Assembly (NCBI GenBank): GCA_013399115.1
Contig: VXAA01005181.1
Span: 1 to 64,000 of the forward strand
Origin: Anseranas semipalmata
Taxonomy: Eukaryota > Chordata > Aves > Anseriformes > Anseranatidae
Reading direction: 5' to 3'
Length of the DNA stretch: 64,000 nt
Of the stretch, positions 1-13,884 are shown in pieces. Made by a program: the position numbers and the translations under genes. Numbering within the stretch: position 1 is the stretch's first letter; every line of letters begins with the position of its first letter. Under the pieces are notes generated by a model. It was not told the DNA's origin. It saw only the letters and a program-made list of their open reading frames with translations, and searched no databases.

Positions 1-1841
1 GATCCCAGCCAGCAATTCCTTGACCAGCCGGATGTTTGCTCTCCTGAAGTCCTGAAGAAGAACAGTAGTAGAAAGGAAGCGCACACTTCCAATTACTTAC
101 ATAGTTAATGCATTAACTGGAGTTAATAGTATACTTTAAAATTATATGCCCCATGAGCGTAAGCATAATACATCTTCCTGGGTGAGGATTTCCTTGGAAT
201 AAACATGTTGCCCTTGATCTTCTGTTCTTAGATGAAATATAAGAAAGGTCTATGACAAAGAACACCTGTAAATTATTCTGGGAGCAGTATAGTTGCCAGA
301 AACCTATTTATGGTCCTGGCTGGGTTATGAGACCCAGCCCATACAGCTAAAGTCTGTAGCTACCTAACTTTTGCTGAAAGCCTTGGGAAACAGCTCTTGT
401 AACCACAGAATACCTCCAGGACTGAGGAGTCTGAACCAGTGATGAGAAACAACTCACTGCTTACATGTTTGAAAAAAAATGCTAGATGTGGAAGTTCAAG
501 GGTAGAAGAAGGATTTATGCTTTCACTTGCTGAAAAGCAAGTATTGCCCTTGTTAAGCTATTTGTTGTTGAGCCAACGCATACACAAGTGGGTGAAGGAG
601 GGGCTATTCACCAGAGCATTTGACGGAAGGTTAGTCTCCATAATCTTTTTTTTTTTTTCAGTGGGAGTACATACAGATGGTTTTCAGGGCACAGTTCTGA
701 GCAAGAGCCTTTATTAGATGTGGTAAGTTGGGCTTAATTAGCTGTTGAGACTATTGTCCTTCCATTCACCATAACTTATAGTTAAGGTATATTAGATTAT
801 GTGTATGGCCACCAGTATACCTTTCAAGAGATATATTTACCTAGTGAAGTTTAATACTCTTTCAGGAAATTGCTTCTGTGGAAAAGGTCAAAGAAAACTC
901 TCTTTCTAAAGTACAGAGCAAGGGCTTTGCAGCAGGCACTGAGAACTCTATGGGGCAAAAAAAACCCTGCTACAATAGTAAGCTAGATCTCAAATGATAC
1001 AATAAAACAAGATTTAAAGCCATTTTGGCTCTAGGCCCCTTACACATCACTGATATCTACTGCTTCATGTCACTTCAAATCAAGCATTCCAGCACTTTAG
1101 CTTAAGTTAAAAGTTTGTCTTGCTTCAAAGAAAATATAAAATGGTTGAACAAAAAAATATTAAAATATTACATTTTAAATAGTGGTGAAACATAGGGCAG
1201 GCTAAATGGTGTAGAGAGAATAAAGGAAGAGATTAGGCTGAAATTCATTGTTTTCATCCTACCGTATCATATTTTTTCCCTCAAGCAGTTACTTGCAATG
1301 GCCCTTCTTGTCTGAAATTGGCAGCAAATGGGTGGAGATTTAGACCCATATTTACATGCTGATTTACCCTCTTGTCCTTCAAGGAAATCTGGTTTATTCA
1401 GACATGTCAAAGGATTGCTGCATGTTTCAATAATGAGATTGCTTAAACTCTGTGATCAAGACCACTTGCACCCTTCATACTTGCTATTTTTTTTAAGAAT
1501 TCAAAAATAAAACTCACCCTAAAAGTTGTTAATCATGCTAAGTACCAGCTGCATACCAATAAGACTGAATAATACCTTAGTAGAGAAAGATAGGAATTTT
1601 TGATCATTTGTCAAACAACCACATAACTTGCATTCACTTTGTCAAAGTGAGTTTACAACTTGTTTTGCATGAGAACATTTTGCACACTTAGCAGAAAGAA
1701 AAAGTGAAAATGGAGGCAGTAATAATGGGGTACTGGCAAAAACAGGAAAAATAGTAAGAAGTGGACAGTAAAAGGAAAGAGGAAAGGATTTGCAGGCTGT
1801 AAAGTTTTAAAGAAATATTAAAGGATTTTCCTTTGTGTAGA
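1..1841. other. Unassigned AT-rich DNA, no gene recognised
   Basis: This stretch has no frame that I recognise and no repeat family that I can name. The first 50 bases are GC-richer than what follows and could be the edge of an element that begins outside the window. Open frames at 439-717 and 1328-1510 are short, low in complexity and lack any motif. Short A and T runs occur, for example near 643 and 957. Confidence 0.6.
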
Positions 1842-1921
1842 ATTCTGAAAGGGCATTAGAAATGTAATATGAATGTGGATGATTCTGAAAGGACATCAGA
1901 AATGCACTATGGATGCTGATG
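1842..1921. repeat. Diverged 40-bp tandem duplication
   Basis: Two adjacent 40-base units, 1842-1881 and 1882-1921, both begin ATTCTGAAAGG and both end in GATG. By eye about 33 of 40 positions agree. The divergence suggests an old local duplication, not an active minisatellite. No frame or regulatory role is evident. Confidence 0.7.
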
Positions 1922-4900
1922 ATTCACTTTTCTTTAAATCATTTTTGAATGAACAAAAAATTGGATATTTTCTTATTTATTACTGCTTACCACAATGTCA
2001 TCTGTAAATGAATTGAGTGAAAAGCTTTTCCTTTTTCTCTTAAACTGTTCTATTAAACAGTTGAGTATTTCAGTGATAAAGCAATTTGGACAGCTGATAT
2101 AAGGTTTTAGTTGCTTTAGTAACCATCAAAATTCTCAACAACATATCTCCTATTAACTTTGCATCAATGTTAATTACATTAACATTAATATGAAATACGT
2201 ATTATATTTATATCAGTAACATCACACATAAATTTACTTCCAGAATATACCAGAATTCCAGGACTTTAGCAAACAAAAGGCTGTCATGAAATGTAATTGA
2301 TCTTTGAAATAAAAAGAATAAAGCAATAAGAAAAACTGACTGACTAAAGGACAATTGCAGAAATTTATTGTGGATACCTAAAAAGGCCTGTTTCTACTTG
2401 CAAGAAAAATAGGTAGGCCTATGAGATGTCACTGGCTAATAAAAATAAATGCTCCTTGCAAATAATGCTGAGTGGAATGAATGTAAAATAATTCTTAAAT
2501 GCAATTTTGCACTATATGTCTATAAAATCTATGTATGATTAATATAATAAAACAATGCCTACAGACAGTTCTTAATTTTTCAGTCAAATTTCTGCAAACT
2601 TAGGACAGTAGTAATCTAAAGTAGGGGCAGTACAATGTTCATAAATTTTTCCAGTAGATATCTAGCATATGTCAGTAATAAAATCACACAGATAACAGCT
2701 TCTGTGTAAAAGAGAGTCTTTATCTCTACTAACAAAGGCAAAGATATTTTACCAATATCATGAAAGGAATAAAAACTATATTTTAGTTTAGAATATTATG
2801 AACAAATGTGAAAGGTTAACCAACCAGTGTCCCATGCTTTGTGGGCTTTGTTTCACAATATAACTACTGTCTGGCATTTATTTCACTTCAATACAAGTAA
2901 TAATGATATGTCATCAGCTTCAGAACTGAAGCACTACTAAAACATTATTGTGCTGGCTATGTTATGAAGACTTTTGCAGCATAAGAGAAAATACAGAAGC
3001 AGTTTCTTTCCACTTGCAAGACGTAAAAGCAGATATTACTGCAACACTAGCCAGTACACCATACAGTTCAGTATACTCTGTCTGAGCCTGTACCAAATGT
3101 TTCAAAGAAAGTGGAAAGAAGTCTTTTATTTGAAAATCGTACCTGCCCAAAGGAGCACTTTCTTCCTAACCCACATCACTTCATAGTGAGCTTATGCCCT
3201 GGAGTGTTATTCTGTATTATTATTTCTGTTAAAGTAGCACACTATTATTTTAACATCTGGTTTAACCAGGGTAAGCATTTCTAGTGATAAGAATAGCATT
3301 TTTTTCACTCCTGCTACACTCTTATCTGTGAGGCTCTCCTGAGGTACTGAGTTATTGGGTAATTACAAGTCACATGAAAAATTCCTTTTAATACATTTTG
3401 TTTTAGCACCTTTAGGCAGATATTTGTGCATATCTCCTCCCAAAATCCTTGCTGCCTTTGATTTTGCCTACCTCTGTAGTTTCCCACTCTTTCTTTTCCT
3501 GCTTGCTGTGATTTTTCCAGCCTTCATCAGAGGAAACTTGTAGGTAGGGGAGAAGACATTAGACTCTGAAGCATCCTGCAAGTGCTTACCTTCTTGGTTA
3601 TCTAATTCCTACACTCTGAATGATACTTGGTGATGCCAGGAAGTGTGCTAAGCTTCCTAACAAGCTGTATTTTCTTTTTTAATAACCTGCTTATCCTTTA
3701 CTGAATAACAATAATTAATATATTATACAGTAACTTCCACATGATTTGGAGACTCAATTCCAAAATGATGCTGTCTTAGGTCCTAGGGACAAATTCAAGA
3801 CAGGAGAAACAAACAGTAATTCTGCTGAGTATACTGAAACTACAGATGCCAACTCAGAGTCTGAATTTCACTTGATATGCTACAATTTTTCAACTCTTTA
3901 TAAAGTTATGTTTTCTTTTTCTTTTTATGGACTTTTTAAATGTTCTACATCACAACTCAATGCACAGTTACCCTTTTGACTTTGTCTTAATTAGCAAGCA
4001 CATGCAAGCATACCCAGAGGAAAAAACATGCAGAAACTACTTAACAAGTCATAAAGTTTAGTACTTCTGAAGACTGACCTTAGAAAATTGGCTGCATGTC
4101 ACCATATGGAACCATAAAATATTTTTCTAACATTAGTCACTTTTATTTGGGGATTGTAAACAGAATATTTTTTTTTGCTGCTGTAAGAATAATGCAACTC
4201 TAAAAAATATAATCTTGATTAATGAATTTATCTGAAGAAAAATACATAGAATTCATTAATATTTTTCATCTTGCAGTTTCAGCAATCACTTCAAGGCTAG
4301 TCCTAATATTTGAACAGCACTATTGCTTGTTAAACACAGTGTGTGTGCCTGTGGTCCCACATATACCAAATGCTGCTTTCATAGATTTCCACAGCCAAAA
4401 GTACTCTGTCATTCTTTCAGAAATTTTCTATCAACGTAGAATAACACTCATAGAAATCTCACTATTCCTGAATTTTGAAAGCAGAACCAATGTGGTGGTA
4501 TCGTACATTAGGCTTCCACGTTAACAAAGCAATTCAAAATAGATTGTCAAAATTAAATATATCATACCTGGGTTCACTCAGTCAGAAGCTAAATTTTACC
4601 CAAGAGTAGTTTAAAAAAAAAAACAAAAAAAAAAAACCTCTAAGTATCCAAAGAGTATATTTTTGGTATTCAGATGGAAACGAGCAAAGATCTCACACAA
4701 CTGTTATAGTTATGGTTTAGAACAGTTAAAAGTAGTTATGCAAAGGAAGGTGAGTATTGTCATTGCATAATATGTGGAAAGAATATAAACACATTATTTA
4801 GCATCAAGATTAAGGTTTAAAAATTTTTATTTCAACGGTAAGTGCAATAATTCAGGAAAATCCTCATTAATAAATAAAATCAAATTCTACTTTCAGGCTG

Positions 4901-5045
4901 AATTAATACATAGAGTTCACAACAACAAAATTTAATTACTTAATGTGATGAACTTAATTACTTCATAATAGGTAAGTGCCAGATGAGTGGTAAATCTTAT
5001 CACAAGCCACAGTGTGCTTTGATGGTGTATGGAACTATTGTGCAC
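1922..5045. other. Unassigned AT-rich DNA, no gene recognised
   Basis: Nothing here resembles a known gene or element. Both strands are open over about 190 bases near 2962-3186, and a 100-codon frame lies at 4222-4524. Neither shows a domain, codon bias or a splice context that I would trust. A-rich runs occur at about 4611-4636. Confidence 0.6.
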
Positions 5046-5337
<292 letters not shown>

Positions 5338-5338
5338 N
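5338..5338. other. Undetermined base (assembly or read limit)
   Basis: A single n ends the (GAAA)n tract. It probably marks a collapsed or unresolved microsatellite, so the array may be longer in the real genome. Confidence 0.85.
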
Positions 5339-8300
5339 TCAAAATGCATAATCAGAAGGATGATGTTTATATATTCAGGAATAAAAGTTGGTGGTGGTGT
5401 TTGTTTTTTTTGGGGGGGGGGTTACAGTTGAGTAGTTCTGATATTTCAGTAAGTTCATGATTACACTGTGCTCTCTGAAAAGCCAATGAATGGTGTACAT
5501 GTGACTATATACTCTTAGGTTTGCTATTGCAAGGAACACAAAAACTTCACTATAATTATTTATTCTTCTGCATCTTGTTCATATCTCTAACTTGTTATAA
5601 AAAAATACCTTTTTTGTTGAATAGATAATGAATAAACACTGAAGGGGAAAGGTTAAGAAAGCAGCTTTCTGTGGCAAAAAAAAAAAAAAAAATCTTCAAA
5701 TTAAGATCAGAATCTTGGTTCAAAGTTGAAGATGGCATGTCTCTTTCAAGAATAATTCCTTTGGAAATTGCCGCTGGTTACAGGATATCTATGAGATATT
5801 TTATTCATAAATAATAAATCATGTTCTATTATCTGTATGTTTATCTGTTTTTTAGAAAAAAAAAAAAAGACCAGGTCATCTGTTCTGAGCCCAGAAACTG
5901 ATTTATTAGAATGAGATTATTATCAATTATTGGAAACATTTTCTTTTCTTCTGACTATTAAATGAGAGTACACTTTGTTTGTCTGTTAGTATCTGCTTCC
6001 TCTGCCACACTTACTGGTCGCCTGCACCCCTCACCTATAAGAGCACCAGCTCTTATGTATCACAAACTTGAGGAGACAGATGGCATCTGGCAATGCTATA
6101 TGGAAAAAAGCTTGCTGGGTTTTGGGCAGGGGGCCATTAACACTTTGTGATCTCTGCACAAGTTAACTACAACTGTTAATATTAACGGTAAGAGATGTTG
6201 AATGCCTGCTGAGTAACACAGAACTGAACAGTTTCAACCAGGTAGTTGATCAGCTTTGGTACCAGAATACTTTACATATCCCTATTTGCACCAGAATACA
6301 CTTATACATGCAGATTTCACTTCTGTGACACAAATGCAAATTAGTATTATATGGTAGGAAAAGTCACATTAAAAGGAGTAGGAGAAATACAGTTGACTTT
6401 ACCAAACAGTCTGCCAGCAACAAAATGAAAGGAGGATTGTTTAATGCAGCAATAAATAACCTAGATCTCAATGTGACCTCTTTTTGGAGTCAATACTAAT
6501 GTTTACTGATGTTTTACACACCACCCCAAGGGCAATCATTCTGAGTTTAAATCAAATTCACGAGCACCTGCAAAGGCACAAAGTATGCAAAACCCATAGA
6601 ATGAATTTTCCAGCTTTCTTCCTGGTACCTCTACCACATTATCATCCAAACCCTCCAGGCTCTGTTAATTTTTTCATCAGTGCAAGGCCATATCTGTGGA
6701 AGAAATGTGTAAAGATGTTATTATAAAGCTCACTGCATTTAAGACTTGCTCTGTGAACAGCAATTAAGTTAAAACCAAAATTCTGGCAACTCTATTTCCA
6801 CACTGCACAGAAGGAGATGTTTATTATTCAAGATGTCTTTGATGGTCCAACTTTCCAGGATGGATAGAGGCCAACAGAGGAAAGCATAATTACATTTTGG
6901 ACTTGGACAAGTTCAGCGTGTTCTGAGTCACCTCAGCCAAGAGAACAAGATGAGGATTCATTGAAATGGGAGCTCCTGATCTTTGTAGTGCAGGTTGTCA
7001 AAAGTGCCAGCCCTACACAGTGGGGCAGATGTGTTTTTCAATAGGCCTTGAAGTCCTATTTTCTGATTATCTTCACAAATTGCATGAGGTTCTGCTGCTT
7101 CATGCTAGCCCACATACTAAGATTTCCTTCCCCCAGGCAGGGTCTGGGATGGAAGAAGATATGTGATATGTGGAGATCTCATCCCAGTGTTAGTAGGATG
7201 AGAACACCCAGAGCAAGAAACCCTCCCTAATACTGGTACAGGATAAGAGGATTATCTCACTGAATCAGTAGGATTTTCTAGTTGTTTGGTGTGATTTCAG
7301 AGATTTCTAAAAGGAAAAATGACACCCTAGATCAGCAGATTGTTTGAAAGATTATGTTAATATAGATTATGCAAACCTTCATTTTCTTAGAGAAGTCCTT
7401 AGAAATAATTTTTATTGCAGGCTTTCATTTTAAAAGCCACATGTAAGAACTCTCTGTCTCTCCAGATTAAGAACCCTTCTGGCATAAGGCACTTGAGTTT
7501 GGATCTTAAATCTATCACATTACCTCTCCTTTTAAAAGGAAACATGCAGTAGCTTTTGCATTAAGTGCTAATGACTAGCTTGCCTTTATAGATTTGAATG
7601 GCATCTGGTACACTCCTTTTTCATTGGCAAGGCACAAGTAACTGCTATTTGAGTGTGTAGCCTTTTCCTCAGGGATTATATTTCCCTTATCTGCCTATTG
7701 ACTGGAATATCTGTAATTTCTGGCAGCAAAATGACTGTCTTCTCTCTTCAAGGCTATTGTTTAGGCTAGTCAAAATCCAGGTAAGTCAAGTGTATCTTCT
7801 TCCCTGGCTCTTCCGGTACAGTACACCTTCCTTCTCTCTCTATCTGCTGCAAACACCAGCTTTCACTGTACCAGCCACTAAACCTTTGCCCTCTCTGTCC
7901 CATGTGCCCAGATGGGCCTGTCTCTTACACTTACAAACCAACAGATCCCTGCATACAAGAGCTTCTTACCCTGAATGCATCAAATAACTACCTTCTTTCT
8001 TGCTGCAGCTATGTTTCCTTATCCTGAATGAGGACAGCATAGATTTTGGTTAGGATTAAGCATGATGGTTCTTTTTGCTCAAAATTCTACCCATTATTTT
8101 GAAAAGGAAGGCAGCATGGCTGGATCTTCCAAACAGCTTAAATAATACTCTTTTGCATGTTGTTCCATATGACTTCTGTCAGCTCGACAGAAGTGACTGA
8201 GCTTCTCACAAGTCAGTTAAAAGGCAGTTTCTTGGAGAAAAAAACCAGCCGTCTTTTTCCTACCAGCCCTCTTCTCATGTAGTTCAGTAGTTTCTGTATT

Positions 8301-8460
8301 CACAGAAGTAAGCATGAACAGACTTCCCTCAGAGCTTAACCAGGGAGTCAACGTAGCACCAAGTTTCTCCCCAAAGGGTAGCAAATAATGCAGCAAGTCA
8401 AAGATATCTGTCCAGAGGGCAAGACACTATTTTCATTGAACAGCTGCGTGCAAATTTCTC
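5339..8460. other. Unassigned DNA, no gene recognised
   Basis: This region contains a T-run followed by a G-run at about 5403-5421, A-runs near 5676 and 5860, and otherwise ordinary AT-rich sequence. A C/T-rich stretch followed by CAG near 7128-7137 resembles a splice acceptor, but no convincing exon follows. The short frames at 5962-6150, 6484-6726, 6966-7166 and 7757-7987 show no motif. Confidence 0.6.
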
Positions 8461-11385
8461 TTTTTTTTTTATTTAATATATAGTAGTTCGCTGATGATGA
8501 ATTTTGGCCTAATTAGTTCCTCAGTGAAAAGGGCTTGGGCTCAGTTAAAATGTAAAAGCCTTGAGACAGCTGCTTGAACAAGGGCACTTGATCTCTGGGC
8601 CTGGGAGCTGGCACAACGGGTTGGCAGGGGGATTTATGTTCCCCAACAGATGACGGAAAATTAAATCAGACTCAATTCTTGTATTAAAAATGCTTTCTTT
8701 CCATACCATCTGACACACATGCACACAGAAAGTCATTTATCATCCTCAGAAAAATACAGGAAAGTTAATACTGAGGTGGCATAGTTAATAAGCACTGCCT
8801 ATGGGAGATGTTCTGGCTGCTCTAGTCTGAGCTTTGTATTTCAAAAGTAAAGTTAAAAGTTTCCAACCAATGTTGTATGGTAAAGATAAAAAAAAAAAAA
8901 GTGTAAAGTATGCCCAGAGGCTTGAGCATTTTTTGAATAAGCTTCTCTCTGAGACACAGAAATGAGCCTTCCCTTTTTTTAAGTTTCACTCAGCAGCAGG
9001 CAATTAGCAAAGAAAAAGTATAGGCTACTTCTAGTTTCTAAGAGTCTGTGCTAGGCCTTGCATTGCCATGATGGATGGTGGAGATACAACATGACCTATG
9101 CCAGGTAAGTGCAGAGCACTCAGTAATTAGAGCTAGTTGGACAACAAAGAAAACCTGACAAATTGCTACTCGATGGAAAAAGAGGGCAATCTGCAAGAAA
9201 TAAAGGAGAGGAACAGTTATTCAAATGATTTTGTAGTTACCTACTGCAAAGCCTTAAAAGATAGAAAAGTTCTTTCATTTATGTGTATGGGGAATATCAA
9301 GGCCAACTGCTACACAACTTCAAAACTTCTTGTCACAGTCTGACCATGCTTCAGAGTAGATTCCCCATATAAGCATTGGGATTTCCAATACTGCTTTAAA
9401 TCAAAAAGGAGAAATGCACTGGTGTTGCCAGCTCTTTATGGTAGTATATCAGTAGTAGATCCAATAAGATAGTGACCCTGAAATATTCACTATGTTCTTT
9501 TTTTTTTGTTGTTACTAAGAAATGACAGGAAGTGTATGTTTTGGCTTCCCAAGGATTAAGTCACGACCCTCTGCACACAGTATTATGCTATATTTTACTT
9601 GCTGTTGATGATAGCTTCCTTTTCAGATGATGTCTCATCCCTGATTTGGTCAAAAGTTCAGAGTAATTTTATTTCTAACCTCATCAATCTACAGACCCTG
9701 AAAATACTGAATTAAAATAGTGTGTACTGCCTAACCTTTACAATAAAAAGGAGAAGTTCTTAGTGCTGCATACAGTGTAGAGAACATTTCTAGCTAATGT
9801 ATCTTGATATGTCTATGTATAGCTGTAGGTTTTCATACTTTCCTTGCTTAATTATTTATTATGAAGTCACCCCATATAAAATCAGTTGCAAGGCATAATG
9901 GAGAATGGCCCTGTCCAAATGAATATTTTAGCATACAAGGCCTGTACTAGATTACTAATTTCATTTTGATTTCAGTTTAAACAATAGGAACTCACAAATC
10001 GGTTTGTTTCACATCAGTTAACTATCTCACTGAACAACAGCTGCAAGCTAAATCGTCATAAGCAATGGATAAATGAATTTGAGTTTGTGTACCTGGGGAT
10101 GCAGATTTTGTGTGTTGACAAAGGCTTTTATTAATCTGACTCTAAGGAAGAAAACCCAGAAGAAGATTTGCTGAATTAGAGTTTGTCTCTTTCTAATCTT
10201 CCTAAATTTTTTGTTTTCTTGGCAAGATATAGTATTTGTGGGTTTTAGAAATTAGATGTTTTGATTGAGATTGGAAGATGATCTGGCACGCTGATAACAG
10301 AATGTTATTTTCAAGCATAAAAATCAGGATGGGGGTGGAGGGCAACGTAATAAAATGGTAAAGATCTGAGGTGGAACAAAACACATCCTGCGGGAGCTCA
10401 GCTCTGTCCATGCATTGCATACAACATGCTGGACAAAGCTGTTTCTGAAATTCGGGCTTCAACAAAGTGCCTAAAGTTACTTCTTACAAGTCCAGACCTC
10501 AGTGTGAACAGAAAGAGAGAACTGAAAGTGGCTGTCATGCCTGCAGCCCCAGGTATATAGAGGGACTGAGATTTTCAATAAAAACAAACAAACTATAGGT
10601 CATCAATATCAGCTCATTAACCAAGAAAGGGTGAGTAAGTGAGCTCATGAAAGCAAACTGGATTTCTCATGGACAAAAAGTGAAGGAAGAAGTTAAGAAA
10701 TGAAGGACTCACAGAAAAGCCAAAGGCAAACTAAGCCAATAATCTAAAAAAAATGGACAATTTTCCCAATTATTATGCAAGATAAAAACAAAAGACTTAA
10801 GGCAAATTGACCATTCTCCTTATGGTTTGCCACCAAGAATGTAGAATTTCTAAATTGTCAAGTGCAATAAAGAAATAAATAAGATAACAGGCACATAATT
10901 CAAGGACATTTGTCATCCAAAAAAGAGGAAGGGGCAGTGCACAGCTCTTTGTCCCATACAAAAATCATTTTTGTCTGCAGTATTGACAAGGAACCTGTAT
11001 GTTTTTAAATTAATTCAAAATGTGCTTAATGTGCTTAATTTCTCAGTTTTCAAGAAAGACCACTACCTCTGAAATGATATAACAAAAGTGAAGTTAGAAG
11101 CAAACAGTAATAAAATGGTTTTCTCTCATCTTTCCCATAGTTCACTACTGCATTAGAATGACTATTACTGGAATTTCTAACATGCTAAGTAAGTAGGCAT
11201 CATTGCCCAATTCTAGGAAGGCATCTGTTCCTTTCAGTAAAGAAACCAAATAGTGCTCCCATTGGGATATAATCTGAGTCACTAATGTATCAGGCCATAT
11301 CCTTGAGAGGCACTAGATATACTAACATTAAAAATGGAAGATGATGCTATAGTTTCATCATCTGTGTACCTTTGGCCAAGAAAAA
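8461..11385. other. Unassigned DNA, no gene recognised
   Basis: AT-rich sequence with T-runs at about 8461-8470 and 9501-9508. The small frames at 8545-8736 (minus), 9137-9343 (plus) and 10202-10465 (minus) are of chance length and unrecognised. Confidence 0.6.
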
Positions 11386-11429
11386 ATAACTGCTTTGTGT
11401 GTCAAAAAGATAACTGCTTTGTGTATGGA

Positions 11430-11460
<31 letters not shown>

Positions 11461-11466
11461 GAAGAG
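11386..11466 (+). repeat. Short 24-bp tandem repeat and (GAA)n microsatellite
   Basis: The 15-mer beginning ATAACTGCTTTG occurs at 11386-11400 and again at 11410-11424, a 24-base spacing. It is followed by an A-run and a short (GAA)n purine stretch to about 11466. This is a local simple-sequence cluster about 250 bases upstream of the CR1 fragment. Confidence 0.75.
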
Positions 11467-11712
11467 ATGAGATGCAGTAACAAGTTGTCATTATTTTCTA
11501 GAAGGAAAGTGACATTAACAAGTCAAGAAGTTAGGAGGACTAATCATGAAGCCAATCTGAATTACCATCTATAATAAATTAACAGAAGGTATTGTCAGCA
11601 ATGATCAAATGGCAGATCATAAACAATCATGAAATATTTTCTTTCTCTGAATTCAGGCTTCCCTATGACAAAATCTGTGGCACAAAAGATAGGTTAGATG
11701 TATGGGTCCAAA

Positions 11713-11954
11713 AGGGGAGGTTTAGGTTGAATGTTAGGAAAAACTTCTTTACCGAAAGGGTAGTTAGGCATTGGAATGGGCTGCCCAGGGAAGTGGTTGA
11801 GTCACCATCCCTGGAGGTCTTTAAAAGACGTTTAGATGTTGAGCTTAGAGATATGGTTTAGTGTGGGCCTTGTTAGAGTTAGGTCAGAGGTTGGACTAGG
11901 TGATCTTGGAGGTCTCTTCCAACCTGAACAATTCTGTGATTCTGTGATTCTGTG
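11713..11954 (+). mobile_element. CR1 LINE, 5'-truncated 3' end, plus strand
   Basis: This is a CR1 non-LTR retrotransposon remnant. The frame up to 11861 encodes the usual C-terminus of the ORF2 reverse-transcriptase protein, with [21 protein letters not shown] and a stop after a [13 protein letters not shown] end. A 3' UTR follows with the GGACTAGGTGATCTTGGAGG-like segment and CTTCCAACC. The copy ends in three tandem ATTCTGTG octamers at 11931-11954, the CR1 3' signature. The 5' edge is approximate, because similarity fades upstream of the GGGGAGGTTTAGG segment. It is non-autonomous and severely 5'-truncated, as most CR1 copies are. Confidence 0.92.
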
Positions 11955-13884
11955 AAAAGGCTTTATAAAATCGCTTTGTCTATGCATTTTTCTAAATATA
12001 GTTTTTACCCATTGCTTGTTTCACAGTAAGTTACATATACTATATTTTCTTAATTTATTGCAATTTTTATAAATAAAGTTCTTGTACTGAATGCCTGAGG
12101 TGGACCACTCTGAACTGTAGCAACTGTTTATAACTTTTTATTGTCTTCATAAACATGATTGATAGGGATCATAAAGATATTGATAAGACTTATAAAGATA
12201 GAAAGCTTCAGCAACACGTTACTTGTTTAAGTAACTAAATGATAGCTGGTTCCTTTTTCCCTCATGGTAGAGTCACTACCACGCTGCTTGAGCTTGCAAT
12301 TCAGAACACAATAGCTTAGGGTATTTAACAAAAGTGACAAAATATTTAACAAATTTAACAAATCTAAATATTTAATACTGTTGAACAAAATTACTAGTTT
12401 TCTAGAACTGTACCATCATGAACTCATGCAATAAGCATACTGCTGTTTTTTTAATGTTAAATCAACAAAGCACCCCATACTTTCTGACGAAAACTCCTTC
12501 TATCCTTTTTTGCAATACTTTTTGCAAGAATCTTGCTGGATGAAAGTTACTATATGATGATCCCTCTACTTTGTTATGTTGTTAGCAGAAAATTATCTTC
12601 AAAACAGGTGAACCTTAAGACTTCCAGAATAATCCAATCTCCATTGCAAGCATAGAAACAAATTTCTTTGCTCAAAGAAGCAAATGACCTCAAGCATTTG
12701 ATCTTAGTTTTAATTTTCTTTTTTCATTCCTTTTTTTTTTTTTATTTTTGTCCCTGTCAATTTCTTCATTACATGTAATCTTTCTTCAGTATGTAAAGAT
12801 ATAGCACAACTCTAACATCTTTATTGCTCCAAAGAAATAGTGATTTTACACTGGGCAAAGATCTTTTCTTGCTGCTTTTGATACATCTTTTACAACTTAC
12901 CATCTCTGAGAAGATCCTCCTACTCTTGTTCTCCTTTCCATTTCCCAATTTCTGACTTTTTTTGTTATTTTTCCCACTATTTAGTTCGTCAGTAGCAAAC
13001 ATACATATTTCATGGAGTTATCAGGTCCCATGTTTTCTGCTTATCTGCTAGACTAAAGAGAAGTATGAATAAACACCCGCATTTTTAACAGTATCTCCAA
13101 ACATAATCGGAACCAGGGCTTTCTGAGAACAGAATTATCATCTTTATTTCAGTGCCTGTATGTCAACCTCAGTGACATGGACGAATCTACCAGACATGTT
13201 TTTATCAACTGTATTGCAGGACTATATGTCAACAGATGTAGCAAGTCAACCTGATGCCATTTATGTAAGTCCAGGAGAGGATCAAGTATGTTTGAAAAGT
13301 TGGTCTTTAGTTTGATTTCAGGAAGTCTTTCTTTTGCCAGAATTCAGTTCAGATGTGAATATCAGCGCTAACTCACCATGGGTGAGGTTCTGACATTTTG
13401 CTAGACGCCTCCACCTCGAACTTTCTATCATCTTGACAGTGGAATCTCATTTGCAGCAAAAGGATAAGAAAGACAAATCTGTGGCTTGACACCCTGTGAC
13501 ATCTTTCTATGGGTGATGAATTTCAGTTACCTGAGAGGTTCAAAGTTAGTGAGCAATGGATGGATGAGTGGCTAGCTTCAGGTAACTTCAGGCTAGCTGA
13601 GTATCAAAAGAATATGTCAAGTCAGAAAAAAGCAAAAGAGTGTGACGTTTTTAGGGATGGGTTACTCTATGTGTTTAAGTAGATGTGCATGTATTTTACT
13701 TCATAGATAATTAAATTTTGACAAAATAACAGATCCACATGATAATGTAATAATAAATAGAATTAACTACTACATCCAGTCCTTTAATGTTCGAATCCTG
13801 CTTGCAAACACTTTAAAGGACAGTATGTCTCACTTTTCTCTTGCAATGATCATAAGCAAGATTTTTTTTTTTCCTAACTGTTCT
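11955..13884. other. Unassigned AT-rich DNA, no gene recognised
   Basis: No gene is recognised. Around 12320-12376 the motif ATTTAACAAA recurs loosely. Near 13570 the two copies of GCTAGC and a doubled CTTCAGG form a small mixed direct/inverted repeat. The minus-strand frame at 12769-13002 is low-complexity and Lys/Ser-rich. Confidence 0.6.
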
